Assembly (NCBI GenBank): GCA_023409265.1
Contig: JAEYHZ010000018.1
Coordinates: 8,788-72,787 of the forward strand
Origin: Bacillota bacterium
Lineage (GTDB): Bacteria; Bacillota; Clostridia; Acetivibrionales; DSM-1351
Length of the DNA: 64,000 nt
Direction: 5' to 3'
The position numbers and the translations under genes were made by a program. Positions 34,701 through 42,429 of the stretch are shown piece by piece (position 1 is the first letter of the stretch; each line of letters begins with the position of its first letter). The notes under the pieces are model-generated. The model was not told the origin of the DNA. It made no database searches and worked only from the letters and a program-made list of their open reading frames with translations.

Positions 34701-34947
34701 TGTTGATTGCACAAACATTATCATAGAGACAATAAAGCCCTGCGAAGAAAATGATAAGGCATACATTATGAGGTTTTATGAGGCTGAAGGAACGTACACC
34801 AATGCAGCAGTGACTCTCAACCATGAACCGAAGTCTGTAGAACTTGCCAATATGCTGGAAGAACGCGTCGGGGAACTTTCTTCGCAAAGCAGGATATGTT
34901 TAACCTTCCGTCCTTTTGAGATTAAGACTGTCAAGGTCGGCTATTAA
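31723..34947 (+). CDS. GH38 alpha-mannosidase
   Basis: A 1074-aa zinc-dependent retaining alpha-mannosidase. Seen: an N-terminal beta-domain (about 1-250), metal motif GHSHMDTAW with H261 and D263, nucleophile D373 in CFWLPDTFGYSAAIPQI, LHRGTLTNQHTIKRNNRKAE and VNQFHDILPGTCI, and a large C-terminal beta-domain. No signal peptide, so it acts on imported glycans. Start ATG 31723 follows AAGGAGA; an in-frame ATG 24 bp upstream lacks a site. It follows the GH27 gene and precedes an AraC regulator, completing a set of GH95, GH27 and GH38 activities. Confidence 0.93.
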   Translation: MNDKQLERMLQKLVRYEKTLEPYVFSEIAEVEVRRYETLEQHHCIPEDESLFHSTKKGDIWGGEGVYCWFKGKAEIPREHKGRDIYIKPKVGGYEAMLWVNGIPSGTFATKIVQTGHGNHYCDLLIKGGDMQGESVEFAVEFYAGHYIIGTQPFETIPETDFCHTYNGMSLCIKNQDIADFIFDLRTLNQMVEKLDPLSFRRADIINCLTEIHKVVYYALEDSAEEVWRKALIKARHMMEPVLAAKNSQSAPVAGIVGHSHMDTAWLWHIPETIKKCARTYSNEISLMDQYPEYRFVQSSSYHTEMIRLHYPGLFERLREKVEEGRYELNGAVWVECDCNITSGESMIRQFLWGQKYTQKYFNKTSNCFWLPDTFGYSAAIPQIMKGCRVDYFLTTKLSWNDTNKFPYETFYWRGIDGTEVFTHFNLTHCWPDPRTLLENVDGRGSDNYLKNKNVAKSRLIAYGYGDGGGGPQFEMIEMAKRLRDLEGCPKAEHVSVGTFMTELEGEAVNPPVYSGELYLELHRGTLTNQHTIKRNNRKAEAALHDLEFLTVLNAVSEGTEARDEDIRPLMETLLVNQFHDILPGTCISAAHDNCYREMGELLDKAALLIDRSVKTSVRNLMENPVKGSEEHSAVTVINTLGFERNDVIYLHGFQNRFVKDKSIITQSVRNITGEEQLCLANVMLPSLGSKVLEFEEQPTGSASVEFDAYSQGQPELGRQSVQTDFKLSAFKLDGNMLTTPFAKVTFAEDGTISSFIDTRVNRELRGNGNPLNTLLIAEDVPSGWDSWDIDADCQMKFEAGARLIQREIISDGRVQLRIRSTYKLTDKSTLKQDMIFFSTTPRVDFETVIDWNDKHRFLKVDFDTTIMSNTARHEIQFGHCQKPTTRNNSYEQAMFEVVNHKFTDISETRFGIAILNDCKYGISVEGSDIRLSLHKGGTRPDPRGDSGVHECTYSFLPHVGGFNADNVIISAYCLNYKPIVKSGRADYSSFASVDCTNIIIETIKPCEENDKAYIMRFYEAEGTYTNAAVTLNHEPKSVELANMLEERVGELSSQSRICLTFRPFEIKTVKVGY

Positions 34948-35030
34948 GCTAAAAGGGGCATGGTATAATGTTATAAAAAAAGAGTGCGTATTGCAGTTGA
35001 GAATATTAAAATAAACTTATATTAATTATA

Positions 35031-35081
35031 CAGTTCACAGACTTATTCAGTTGATAGACTTATACAGTTGACAGACACAAT
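35031..35081. repeat. Three tandem 17-bp direct repeats before the AraC gene
   Basis: CAGTTCACAGACTTATT (35031-35047), CAGTTGATAGACTTATA (35048-35064) and CAGTTGACAGACACAAT (35065-35081), back to back, with a partial fourth copy (CAGTTGAGAATATTA) at about 34994. They end 38 bp before the start codon. Direct repeats of this size fit AraC-family binding sites. Confidence 0.6.
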
Positions 35082-35119
35082 CATTAATTGCAGAGGATGC
35101 ACCGGATAATGGAGGTCCC

Positions 35120-35956
35120 ATGAATTATTATCAAGAAAGAATTGAAACAGATTCTATAATTCCTGCTAAAATTTATATCGGAAAATCCCAGGGCGATAAC
35201 TGCCATTATCCGTTGCACTGGCACGATAATCTGGAATTTGATCTTGTGCTGAAAGGTACTATAAAAGGGAAAATTAACGGAAAGCAGACTAACGTTTCAG
35301 AAGGGGAATTCTTTTTTGTTAATAGCGGAGATTTACATGAGACAGATGCTGTTGATAAAAATGAGATGTGTGCAATCACAATTTTATTGTCATATGATCT
35401 TTTGAAAGAATATTGCCCCGATGCTGATACATATTGTTTTAATTTTTCAGGGAATGCAGCAGCAAAAGAAAAAGTAAAAAATTTAATTATGGAATGTGCA
35501 GAATTGTACAGGAAACAGGATGAATTTTTTGAGCTGGGAATATCTATTTCATTAAGAAAAATATGCAGTGTGCTATTAAAGGAATGCCGGATGAAAAGAT
35601 ATGATGCCAATTACAGCAGATATGAGCAGAAAAGCATTGCTAATATCAAAAAGGCAATTTCTTATATGGAGAAAAATTATGCCGATGAGATATCCCTTAA
35701 AAGGGCTGCTGCTGATATAGGAATGGCCCCCACTTATTTTTCCAGATTCATAAAGAAAAACACAGACGAAACATTTTATGGCTACTTGACTAAAATCAGA
35801 CTATACCATGCATATATGGAAATTATCAACAGCGATGCCTCCATTACCGAAATTGCACTGAATAACGGCTTCTTAAATGTCAAATCCTTCATAGTTTCCT
35901 TTAAAAAAGTTTATAAGGTTACTCCGGCTAAATACAGGAAGCTGCGGAATGAATGA
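35120..35956 (+). CDS. AraC-family transcriptional regulator with cupin sensor
   Basis: A 278-aa regulator. Seen: an N-terminal cupin-like ligand domain (about 20-100: HYPLHWHDNLEFDLVLKG, later EGEFFFVNSGDLHET) and a C-terminal AraC double HTH (about 178-275: DEISLKRAAADIGMAPTYFS, then SITEIALNNGFLNVKSFIVS). It would activate the adjacent glycan genes on binding a sugar. It is transcribed after the GH38 gene, behind three tandem repeats that could be its own binding sites. The ligand is unknown. RBS GGAGG precedes the ATG. Confidence 0.88.
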   Translation: MNYYQERIETDSIIPAKIYIGKSQGDNCHYPLHWHDNLEFDLVLKGTIKGKINGKQTNVSEGEFFFVNSGDLHETDAVDKNEMCAITILLSYDLLKEYCPDADTYCFNFSGNAAAKEKVKNLIMECAELYRKQDEFFELGISISLRKICSVLLKECRMKRYDANYSRYEQKSIANIKKAISYMEKNYADEISLKRAAADIGMAPTYFSRFIKKNTDETFYGYLTKIRLYHAYMEIINSDASITEIALNNGFLNVKSFIVSFKKVYKVTPAKYRKLRNE

Positions 35957-36082
35957 CAGGGCTTAATCAATAACCTTATGGTACAAAGGATAATAATTGA
36001 CAATAACAGGTCAAGAAATGACAATACTTTCCGAGAACGGGGTTGTAATATGACAATATAATAATCGAGGGGAGTATTGGTT

Positions 36083-36928
36083 ATGCATAAAGATTTGGAG
36101 CTGGCATTTCAAAGAGTAGTTGAAATTCTCAAAGAGGACGTACGTTGCAAGGGCGGGTGGCACTATGGGTCTATAAGCAGAGGGTCGGAAGATGTTTATT
36201 CGGATTATGATCCGGTTTTTCTGGTAGAGGATAAAGATTTTGAACAGTTTGCGGCAGATGCCCCAAAAATACTTGCACAAGCCTCGGATGAGCTCTTGAT
36301 ATTCTGGGGGGAAAGCTTTAATGATGCCCATTTTAAAAACTATTGCAGTGTAATTCGTTTAGGGAGCAATTTGCATCAGTTTGATTTTTTTATAATTAAT
36401 GCCGGTTACCCTGAGGCTTGGATGTGCAGACAGCATTGCAAGGGTTGTACAAGAGATAATATTATATTTGACAGAACGGGAGAAGTTGCCTGGTTCCTTG
36501 ATAAAGGCTACCGTACGGATAATGATATTCCTGACCCGGTCAGGGCTATGGACACATACTGGTTTCATACCGAGATGCTTATAAAATACTTTAAGCGCAG
36601 GGATATCTTTAAGTTAATAAAAAATATGGATGTGCTGTTTCATTCACATGTGGACCTGCTTTTAAGCCAATATGACAATTTAGACTGGGGAGCATGGGAG
36701 AGTAAGGTAAAAAACTGTGTTCCCGAGGACAAGCAGGAACACCTGAAATCATATTTTACCACAGCAGATTTCGGGGAGTTGGAAACTGCTGTAAAAAAGT
36801 GTATGTCTCTTTTCAGACAGGATGCGGAAGAAATTTGCAAAGCTAAAGGAATCGATTATCCTGATACTATAGCCCGGCAGATCATTTCATATTTTAACAG
36901 GAGAATGGATTCCGAGGATTGGGTTTAG
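36083..36928 (+). CDS. Nucleotidyltransferase of the aminoglycoside 6-adenylyltransferase type
   Basis: A 281-aa protein with the nucleotidyltransferase signature G29-S30...SRGSEDVYSDYD, in which D41 and D43 are the metal-binding pair. The rest of the protein (about 100-281) resembles the helical C-terminal half of AadK-like enzymes, with a cysteine-containing MCRQHCKGCTRDN segment. AadK enzymes add AMP to streptomycin; resistance is not proven here and many homologs have unknown substrates. Start ATG 36083 follows GAGGGGAG at 36067-36074, not the upstream in-frame TTG. It is monocistronic with its own terminator. Confidence 0.75.
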   Translation: MHKDLELAFQRVVEILKEDVRCKGGWHYGSISRGSEDVYSDYDPVFLVEDKDFEQFAADAPKILAQASDELLIFWGESFNDAHFKNYCSVIRLGSNLHQFDFFIINAGYPEAWMCRQHCKGCTRDNIIFDRTGEVAWFLDKGYRTDNDIPDPVRAMDTYWFHTEMLIKYFKRRDIFKLIKNMDVLFHSHVDLLLSQYDNLDWGAWESKVKNCVPEDKQEHLKSYFTTADFGELETAVKKCMSLFRQDAEEICKAKGIDYPDTIARQIISYFNRRMDSEDWV

Positions 36929-36934
36929 CAGTGT

Positions 36935-36989
36935 AAAGGAGTCAGATTTATTCCGGTGAGTTGACTCGGTTACATCTGGCTCCTTTTAG
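36935..36989 (+). terminator. Terminator after the nucleotidyltransferase gene
   Basis: 13-bp stem AAAGGAGTCAGAT / ATCTGGCTCCTTT (36935-36947 / 36974-36986), one G-T pair, followed by TTAGTT. Confidence 0.75.
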
Positions 36990-37041
36990 TTAAGAAATAA
37001 CAATAGGACCATATCAATAATATTAAAATTTCAGTTTATCC

Positions 37042-37614
37042 CTAATCAATTCCTTCAAAAGCCAGAGAAATAATATTTTTTATATAAGAAGTATCCAAAG
37101 AGCCTCCTACTGCCAGCAAACGATAAAAAATTGGTGCAAAAATCAGATCAACTGTCAGCTCTATATCAATATTTTTCCGTATCTCACCGCTTAGAATGCC
37201 TCTTTCTAAAATTTGCCGGGCTATTTGCCGCCTTGGTTTAAAGTATCTTGAACGGTATTCATCAGCAATGTTTTTATCGAATTGGCCTTCAGCTATGAAC
37301 TCGGTAATAACTCTCCCTTTTTTACTGGTCAGAAAAGCTGCCAGAGTGTTTGCCTGAATAAAAATATCCTCACGTGCAGAACCTGTGTCCGGGATCTGAA
37401 GCTGCTCTTCGGTTGCGTCAAAAAAACCGTCCAGCACCACTGCCGCTTTGCCGGACCACCATTTATATATTGTTGCTTTGCTGACTCCGGCTCTTTCAGC
37501 AATCCCTTCCACAGTGATCGCTTTAAAGCCAATTTCCAGTAACAAATCATATGAAGCTGAGAGAATAGCTTTTTTTGTCCCTTCACTGCGGGGGCGTCCC
37601 GGTTTTTTTTCCAT
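37042..37614 (-). CDS. TetR-family transcriptional repressor
   Basis: A 190-aa repressor. Seen: the N-terminal TetR helix-turn-helix (about 10-56: KKAILSASYDLLLEIGFKAI, then TVEGIAERAGVSKATIYKWW) and a C-terminal ligand/dimer domain of the TetR_C type. It is divergent from the MFS efflux gene, separated by a region with a strong promoter and two palindromic operators, so it most likely represses that gene and itself until a toxic ligand appears. The ligand is unknown. Start ATG at 37614 follows CAGGAGAAAC on the minus strand. Confidence 0.88.
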   Translation of the reverse strand: MEKKPGRPRSEGTKKAILSASYDLLLEIGFKAITVEGIAERAGVSKATIYKWWSGKAAVVLDGFFDATEEQLQIPDTGSAREDIFIQANTLAAFLTSKKGRVITEFIAEGQFDKNIADEYRSRYFKPRRQIARQILERGILSGEIRKNIDIELTVDLIFAPIFYRLLAVGGSLDTSYIKNIISLAFEGID

Positions 37615-37659
37615 GCCTGTTTCTCCTGAAAATTTATAGATGATAAAAAATACATGTTT

Positions 37660-37749
37660 ATTATACTATACCACTTTTAGGAAAAAAAGATATTGACAAA
37701 ACTAAACGCATCGTTTATTATATAATTTATATACTAAACGTACCGTATA
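37660..37749. promoter_or_regulatory. Divergent promoter region with two TetR operators
   Basis: Plus strand: TTGACA (37693-37698), 17-bp spacer, TATTAT (37716-37721). Operator 1 TAAACGcatCGTTTA (37703-37717) sits in the spacer; operator 2 TAAACGtacCGTATA (37735-37749) lies after the start point. Minus strand: a TATAAT box reads at 37665-37660 for the TetR gene, preceded by TATAG. Confidence 0.75.
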
Positions 37750-37774
37750 TAAATTAATAATGGAGGTTAATCAT

Positions 37775-38947
37775 ATGACACATGAAATAAAAAAGATATC
37801 TGGTTTGTTAATTTTTTTGATGGCTTGCTCCTGTGGATTAATAGTAGCCAATCTGTATTATGCGCAGCCTTTGGTTGGTCCTATCAGTTCGGCCACCGGG
37901 ATTTCGGCAGGTGCTTCGGGATTGGTGGTAACCATGACCCAGATAGGGTATGTCATCGGACTGATATTTTTAGTTCCTTTAAGTGATTTAATTGAAAACC
38001 GAAAGCTGGTTTCTGCTACACTGATTATTGCTGTCCTGGGACTAAGTTCAGCCGCCCTGGCTAAAAACGGAGCTGTTTTTCTGGCAGCAGCAGTATTAAT
38101 CGGGTTAGGCTCTGTTGCCGCCCAAATAATTGTGCCCTTTGCAGCTTTTATGGCTCCTGAAAAACAAAGGGGGCAAATAGTGGGCAAGGTTATGAGCGGG
38201 CTTCTGCTGGGAATAATGCTTGCACGGCCTGCTGCCAGCCTGGTTGCAGGCCTTTGGGGTTGGCAGGCGATTTTTGCCATATCAGCAGTTATAAATGGAG
38301 TGCTGGCAATAAGCCTGTTCTTTGTGTTTCCTAAACGAAAGCCTGAAGTCAGGGTTGGGTATTTGGAGATTGTAAACTCACTGTTTTCACTCTTCAGAAA
38401 AACCCCTGTTCTGAGGAGAAGATCGCTCTACCAGGCATGTTTATTCGGAGCCTTCAGCCTGTTTTGGACTACTGTTCCACTTTGGCTGGCTCAGAATTTT
38501 CATTTATCACAGAAAGCAATTGCAATATTCGCTCTGGTAGGTGTTGCAGGTGCGGCAGCTGCGCCTGTTGCAGGTAGATTGGCTGATAAGGGCTGGACTA
38601 AAAAACTTACAGGAACCGCTTTTTTGACAGCCTCCTTTTCCTTTGCCTTAACTCATTTCTATATGGGTAATAATTCAATTTCCTTAATATTGTTTTCTAT
38701 AGCAGCTATACTTCTTGACATGGCTGTTTCAGGAAATCTTGTCCTCGGACAGCAGGCAGTTTATTCTTTGGGCAATGAAATCCGGGGAAGAGTTAATGGA
38801 GTATTCATGTCTGTTTTCTTTATAGGAGGTGCAATTGGTTCTGCATTGGGAGGCTGGTCATTCGCATACGGACAGTGGACGGTGGCCTCAATAATTGGTT
38901 TTGCACTTCCCCTTGTTGCTTTCATTTATTACCTTACAGAAAAATGA
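37775..38947 (+). CDS. MFS transporter, probable drug efflux
   Basis: A 390-aa major facilitator with about 12 helices. Seen: early motif LYYAQPLVGPISSATGIS typical of the YnfM/YgaY-like DHA1 group, the motif-A equivalent LVPLSDLIENRKL between helices 2 and 3, and GLLLGIMLARPAASLVAGLWGW in helix 5. Start ATG 37775 has GGAGG at 37762-37766 at normal spacing; the upstream in-frame ATG 37760 overlaps that site and is rejected. It is controlled by the divergent TetR repressor. The substrate is unknown. Confidence 0.88.
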   Translation: MTHEIKKISGLLIFLMACSCGLIVANLYYAQPLVGPISSATGISAGASGLVVTMTQIGYVIGLIFLVPLSDLIENRKLVSATLIIAVLGLSSAALAKNGAVFLAAAVLIGLGSVAAQIIVPFAAFMAPEKQRGQIVGKVMSGLLLGIMLARPAASLVAGLWGWQAIFAISAVINGVLAISLFFVFPKRKPEVRVGYLEIVNSLFSLFRKTPVLRRRSLYQACLFGAFSLFWTTVPLWLAQNFHLSQKAIAIFALVGVAGAAAAPVAGRLADKGWTKKLTGTAFLTASFSFALTHFYMGNNSISLILFSIAAILLDMAVSGNLVLGQQAVYSLGNEIRGRVNGVFMSVFFIGGAIGSALGGWSFAYGQWTVASIIGFALPLVAFIYYLTEK

Positions 38948-39054
38948 GCATTTTAGGAATAGGAATTTTTGAACCCTTTATGATTTTTAATAAAGAATTG
39001 TGGTAAATAATATCATATAAACAATGAAAAATACGCTGAACGGAGAGTGGTTTT

Positions 39055-39516
39055 ATGTTAAATGCAGGTGATAAAGCAATAGACTTCAAGTTAAATTCCA
39101 TTGATAATAAGGAAATTAGTCTGTCCGACTTTAAGGGCAAAAAAATAGTTTTATATTTTTATCCGAAGGATGATACTCCTGGGTGTACAAAAGAGGCCTG
39201 CGGGTTCAGAGATGCATACGATTATATATTGGAGGCGGGAGCTGTAGTTATAGGGGTCAGTCCCGACGCTGAAAGTTCTCATGAGAAATTCAGGAATAAA
39301 TATAATCTTCCTTTTTACCTGCTGAGCGATACTGAGCATAAGGTTTCTGAAATGTATGGGGCATGGGGGGAAAAAAAGAATTATGGCAAAACATATATGG
39401 GAGTTATAAGATCAACATTTATTATTGATGAGGAAATGACAATTAAGAAGGTGTTTCCTAAGGTTTCACCAGAGGGCCATGCCGAAGAAGTGCTGGATTT
39501 TTTGAAAGAGAGCTGA
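39055..39516 (+). CDS. bcp: Thiol peroxidase, BCP/AhpC-TSA peroxiredoxin
   Basis: Reduces hydrogen peroxide and organic peroxides using thioredoxin. Seen: 153 aa, FYPKDDTPGCTKEACGFRD with peroxidatic Cys44 and resolving Cys49, the five-residue spacing typical of atypical 2-Cys BCP, and VSPDAESSHEKFRNKYNLPF. Start ATG after CGGAGAGTGG. It stands alone, downstream of the MFS gene by 107 bp. It is likely an oxygen-defence enzyme in this anaerobe. Confidence 0.93.
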   Translation: MLNAGDKAIDFKLNSIDNKEISLSDFKGKKIVLYFYPKDDTPGCTKEACGFRDAYDYILEAGAVVIGVSPDAESSHEKFRNKYNLPFYLLSDTEHKVSEMYGAWGEKKNYGKTYMGVIRSTFIIDEEMTIKKVFPKVSPEGHAEEVLDFLKES

Positions 39517-39527
39517 ACCGTCACCTG

Positions 39528-39558
39528 TTATGTATAGAATAGCTTTACCTATACATAA
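39528..39558 (+). terminator. Hairpin after the peroxiredoxin gene
   Basis: Perfect 10-bp stem TTATGTATAG / CTATACATAA (39528-39537 / 39549-39558), followed by TAAAAATT. The short AT-rich tail makes it a weak terminator. Confidence 0.5.
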
Positions 39559-39596
39559 TAAAAATTATAAGACTCACTAAAATGAGGTGGCATCTA

Positions 39597-39968
39597 TTGT
39601 TAAGACAGTTGGATATCAGGTACAAGCTTTTAATTACATGGATAGCAGCATTTTTAATCCTGTGGCTGATATTTTACAGCAGCTTTCAAATTGATACATT
39701 CAAATATGATCTGGATATGATTATAGACGGGATTGAAAATAACAACTGGAAACAGGCAGAGGACTACAAAAATAAATTTTCAGATTTATATTTTAAAAAG
39801 AGATATGTAATACAGATGAATAATGCTACTGAGATATATACAACCTTTGAGCCCGCCGTAAGGCAGTTGGATATTGCAGTGGAAAACAGGCAGGAGAGTG
39901 CGTTGGAGTATGCCGGCTTCTTGCGTGAAGCAATAAATCTAGCAGTAAAGCCTTTCTCCGGACCGTAA
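39597..39968 (+). CDS. DUF4363 family membrane protein
   Basis: A 123-aa protein with one N-terminal membrane helix (about 9-31) and a helical extracellular or lumenal domain containing DMIIDGIENNNWKQAEDYKN. It matches the DUF4363 family, often found next to DUF421 genes in spore-formers; function unknown. TTG 39597 with GAGGTGG (39585-39591) just before it is preferred over the in-frame ATG 39582, which overlaps that site. The DUF421 gene follows after 48 bp, so the two are probably one operon. Confidence 0.7.
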   Translation: MLRQLDIRYKLLITWIAAFLILWLIFYSSFQIDTFKYDLDMIIDGIENNNWKQAEDYKNKFSDLYFKKRYVIQMNNATEIYTTFEPAVRQLDIAVENRQESALEYAGFLREAINLAVKPFSGP

Positions 39969-40016
39969 AAACTTGAAGATAGCTATTTATCACAAGAAAA
40001 AACTTTTGGAGAAACT

Positions 40017-40688
40017 ATGTATACATTGTTAAGTTACAGTATAAGAGTTATATTGGTATATTTTTTTACGTATCTGGCAACAAGGATTCTTACAAAAAAG
40101 GCCATTGCAGAAATGACGGCATACGAAATGGCAGGATTAATGGTGTTTGCAAATGTGGCTGCAGAGCCTCTGGTTGACAAGGTGATTATAAAATCTGTAT
40201 ACGGCTCCGGTCTTCTTGTCCTCATTATGGTAATTGTGTCCAGGTTAGCCCTTATCAACAAAATTTCCCCTGTATTGGAACATACTCCAACACTATTAAT
40301 AAGCAACGGACAAATAGATTATAAACAATTGAAAAGATTAAGTCTAACAATGAATCAGCTTCTTGGACTTATGAGACAGCAGGGTTATGACAGGTTATCG
40401 GATGTACACACGGCAATATTTGAGCCCCAGGGGAACCTGTCTGTTTTCCCGAAGGCAGAAAACAAGCCTGTTACTTTAAAGGATATGAATATTGCTGCTC
40501 AGCAAAAGCCCATCAGTCTGCCACTGATTCTTGACGGCAGGCTTTTGGCAAAGAACTTGGAATATATCGGTAAAACGGAATTATGGCTTATTGATGAAAT
40601 GAAGAAGCAGGGTATTGATGGGGACAGGAGGCAGGTCGCCCTTGCAGAGCTTGATGCTTCATGGAATTTAAAAATATACAGGAAGTAA
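40017..40688 (+). CDS. DUF421 (YetF-like) membrane protein
   Basis: A 223-aa protein with three N-terminal membrane helices (about 5-85) and a cytoplasmic or outer alpha/beta domain. Seen: TYLATRILTKKAIAEMTAYE and the signature PTLLISNGQIDYKQLKRLSL, then LMRQQGYDRLSDVHTAIFEP. These are hallmarks of the DUF421/YetF family, associated in Bacillus with spore membranes and germination. It is paired with the DUF4363 gene. Start ATG after GGAGAAACT. The molecular function is not known. Confidence 0.85.
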   Translation: MYTLLSYSIRVILVYFFTYLATRILTKKAIAEMTAYEMAGLMVFANVAAEPLVDKVIIKSVYGSGLLVLIMVIVSRLALINKISPVLEHTPTLLISNGQIDYKQLKRLSLTMNQLLGLMRQQGYDRLSDVHTAIFEPQGNLSVFPKAENKPVTLKDMNIAAQQKPISLPLILDGRLLAKNLEYIGKTELWLIDEMKKQGIDGDRRQVALAELDASWNLKIYRK

Positions 40689-40798
40689 GTCCCTGATAAG
40701 ATTGTATATTATATTTCCCGCTCTGAAGCATGCAAACTCAGCGAAAGATATAACGAAAAGCAGAGGATTTATTATCCTGGATAAATGTTGAGGATAAC

Positions 40799-40828
40799 AA
40801 CAGATGGTTTTACGCTGTCTGTTTTTTT
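40799..40828 (+). terminator. Terminator after the DUF421 gene
   Basis: AACAGA (40799-40804) pairs with TCTGTT (40818-40823), followed by a run of T to 40828. The rest of 40689-41076 holds a second small hairpin (AGGATttattATCCT near 40764) and the promoter listed next. Confidence 0.65.
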
Positions 40829-40996
40829 CATCTTCCGGCCATAAAGCGGAGTTTTATTGATTACTCATGCCCTGAAGCGAATTAAAAAGCTTTTTTTACA
40901 TACAATAAAAAGAATTGGTAAATACCTGTGAAATATCGAGGAATTTGAAGATTTTGGGTATATAACACCAATAAAACAGAATATTTTCAATTTTTA

Positions 40997-41025
40997 TTGA
41001 TTTTTTAATTTTTTTTTTGTATAAT
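40997..41025 (+). promoter_or_regulatory. Promoter of the carboxyspermidine genes
   Basis: TTGATT (40997-41002), 17-bp spacer, TATAAT (41020-41025), giving a leader of about 45 nt before the ATG at 41077. The spacer is T-rich. Confidence 0.7.
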
Positions 41026-41076
41026 CACGCTTATGTATTATTAGTAACAGGAAAATTGCAATCAGGAGGTATTGAT

Positions 41077-42276
41077 ATGGGAAAGGCTTTAATTATTGGC
41101 GCAGGCGGCGTTGCAAGTGTTGTAATCCACAAATGCTGCCAGAACCCCGATGTATTTGAGGAAATATGTATAGCCAGCAGAACAGTTGAAAAATGTGAGG
41201 CCATAAAAGCTAAGTTGGATGGAGGTAAAACTAAAATCCATACTGCCCAGGTTGACGCTGATAACACAGAAATGGTTATTGAACTTATAAATAAATTTAA
41301 GCCTGATATTGTTATAAACGTAGCTCTGCCTTATCAGGATTTAACTATTATGGACGCATGTCTTGCAACAGGTGTGCATTACCTGGATACTGCAAACTAT
41401 GAGCCCCCTGAGATACCTAAGTTTGAATATAAATGGCAGTGGGCATACAGGGAAAGATTTGAAAAGGCCGGCATAATGGCTTTGCTCGGGAGCGGCTTTG
41501 ATCCCGGAGTAACCAGTGTTTTCTGTGCGTATGCTCAGAAACACTACTTTGACGAAATTCACTATATTGATATCGTTGATGCCAATGCAGGCGACCACGG
41601 ATATCCATTTGCAACAAACTTCAACCCTGAAATAAATATACGTGAAATTACAGCTCCTGGAAGTTATTGGGAAAATGGAGGCTGGGTTGAAACCGAGCCT
41701 TTGGAATTAAAGAAAGTTTATGACCTTCCTGAAATCGGACCTAAGGATATTTACCTCCTGCATCATGAAGAGATTGAATCACTTGCAGTAAATATCAAGG
41801 GTGTAAAGAGAATACGCTTCTGGATGACATTTTCTGAAAAGTACCTTACCCATTTACGTGTGCTGGAAAATGTAGGTATGACTTCCATTGAGCCAATAGA
41901 ATTCGAAGGTAAGAAGATAATTCCTCTTCAATTCCTAAAGGCAGTACTCCCTGATCCGGCATCACTTGGACCAAGAACAAAGGGTAAGACCAACATAGGT
42001 TGTATTATACAGGGAATTAAAGATGGAAAGCCAAGAACCTATTACGTTTACAACGTATGCGTTCACGAGGAGTGCTATGCTGAAGTTGGCTCACAGGCCA
42101 TTTCCTATACAACGGGTGTCCCTGCAATGATAGGTGCCATGATGATACTGAAGGGAATATGGAAAAAGCCCGGAGTATATAATGTAGAAGAATTTGATCC
42201 TGATCCGTTCATGGATGCATTGAATAAATACGGCCTGCCATGGAAAGAGGACTTTTCACCGACACTTCTTGACTAA
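41077..42276 (+). CDS. Carboxy(nor)spermidine dehydrogenase (saccharopine dehydrogenase family)
   Basis: A 399-aa enzyme that reductively joins aspartate semialdehyde to putrescine (or diaminopropane) giving carboxyspermidine, using NADPH. Seen: the N-terminal Rossmann motif IIGAGGVASVVIHKC, NVALPYQDLTIMDACLATGVHYLDTANYE, ALLGSGFDPGVTSVFCAYA, and the family C-terminal domain. Start ATG 41077 follows CAGGAGGTATTG; the in-frame start at 41017 lies within the promoter. The decarboxylase follows after 153 bp. Together with speA they give the alternative spermidine route that does not need S-adenosylmethionine decarboxylase. Confidence 0.9.
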   Translation: MGKALIIGAGGVASVVIHKCCQNPDVFEEICIASRTVEKCEAIKAKLDGGKTKIHTAQVDADNTEMVIELINKFKPDIVINVALPYQDLTIMDACLATGVHYLDTANYEPPEIPKFEYKWQWAYRERFEKAGIMALLGSGFDPGVTSVFCAYAQKHYFDEIHYIDIVDANAGDHGYPFATNFNPEINIREITAPGSYWENGGWVETEPLELKKVYDLPEIGPKDIYLLHHEEIESLAVNIKGVKRIRFWMTFSEKYLTHLRVLENVGMTSIEPIEFEGKKIIPLQFLKAVLPDPASLGPRTKGKTNIGCIIQGIKDGKPRTYYVYNVCVHEECYAEVGSQAISYTTGVPAMIGAMMILKGIWKKPGVYNVEEFDPDPFMDALNKYGLPWKEDFSPTLLD

Positions 42277-42288
42277 GAAAAATATAAT

Positions 42289-42334
42289 ATACGCCGCTGA
42301 TTCACAATAGCAAGTGGGTGAAGCAGTGGCGTAT
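42289..42334 (+). other. Intercistronic hairpin between the two polyamine genes
   Basis: ATACGCC (42289-42295) pairs with GGCGTAT (42328-42334), with inner TTCAC/GTGGGTGAA pairing. There is no T-tract. It may regulate expression of the decarboxylase. Confidence 0.4.
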
Positions 42335-42429
42335 AGCTTATCTGCAGATTATTTCCAGCTGCATAACATTCATTACTGTTTTGTGGCCGCTGTGCGGCTC
42401 AAAGCCATAGCATGACTTAGGAGGTTAAA

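Noticed and set aside
36083..36928. Naming the nucleotidyltransferase a streptomycin-resistance gene
   Set aside because: Only the generic catalytic motif and overall fold are supported by eye; the substrate is not.
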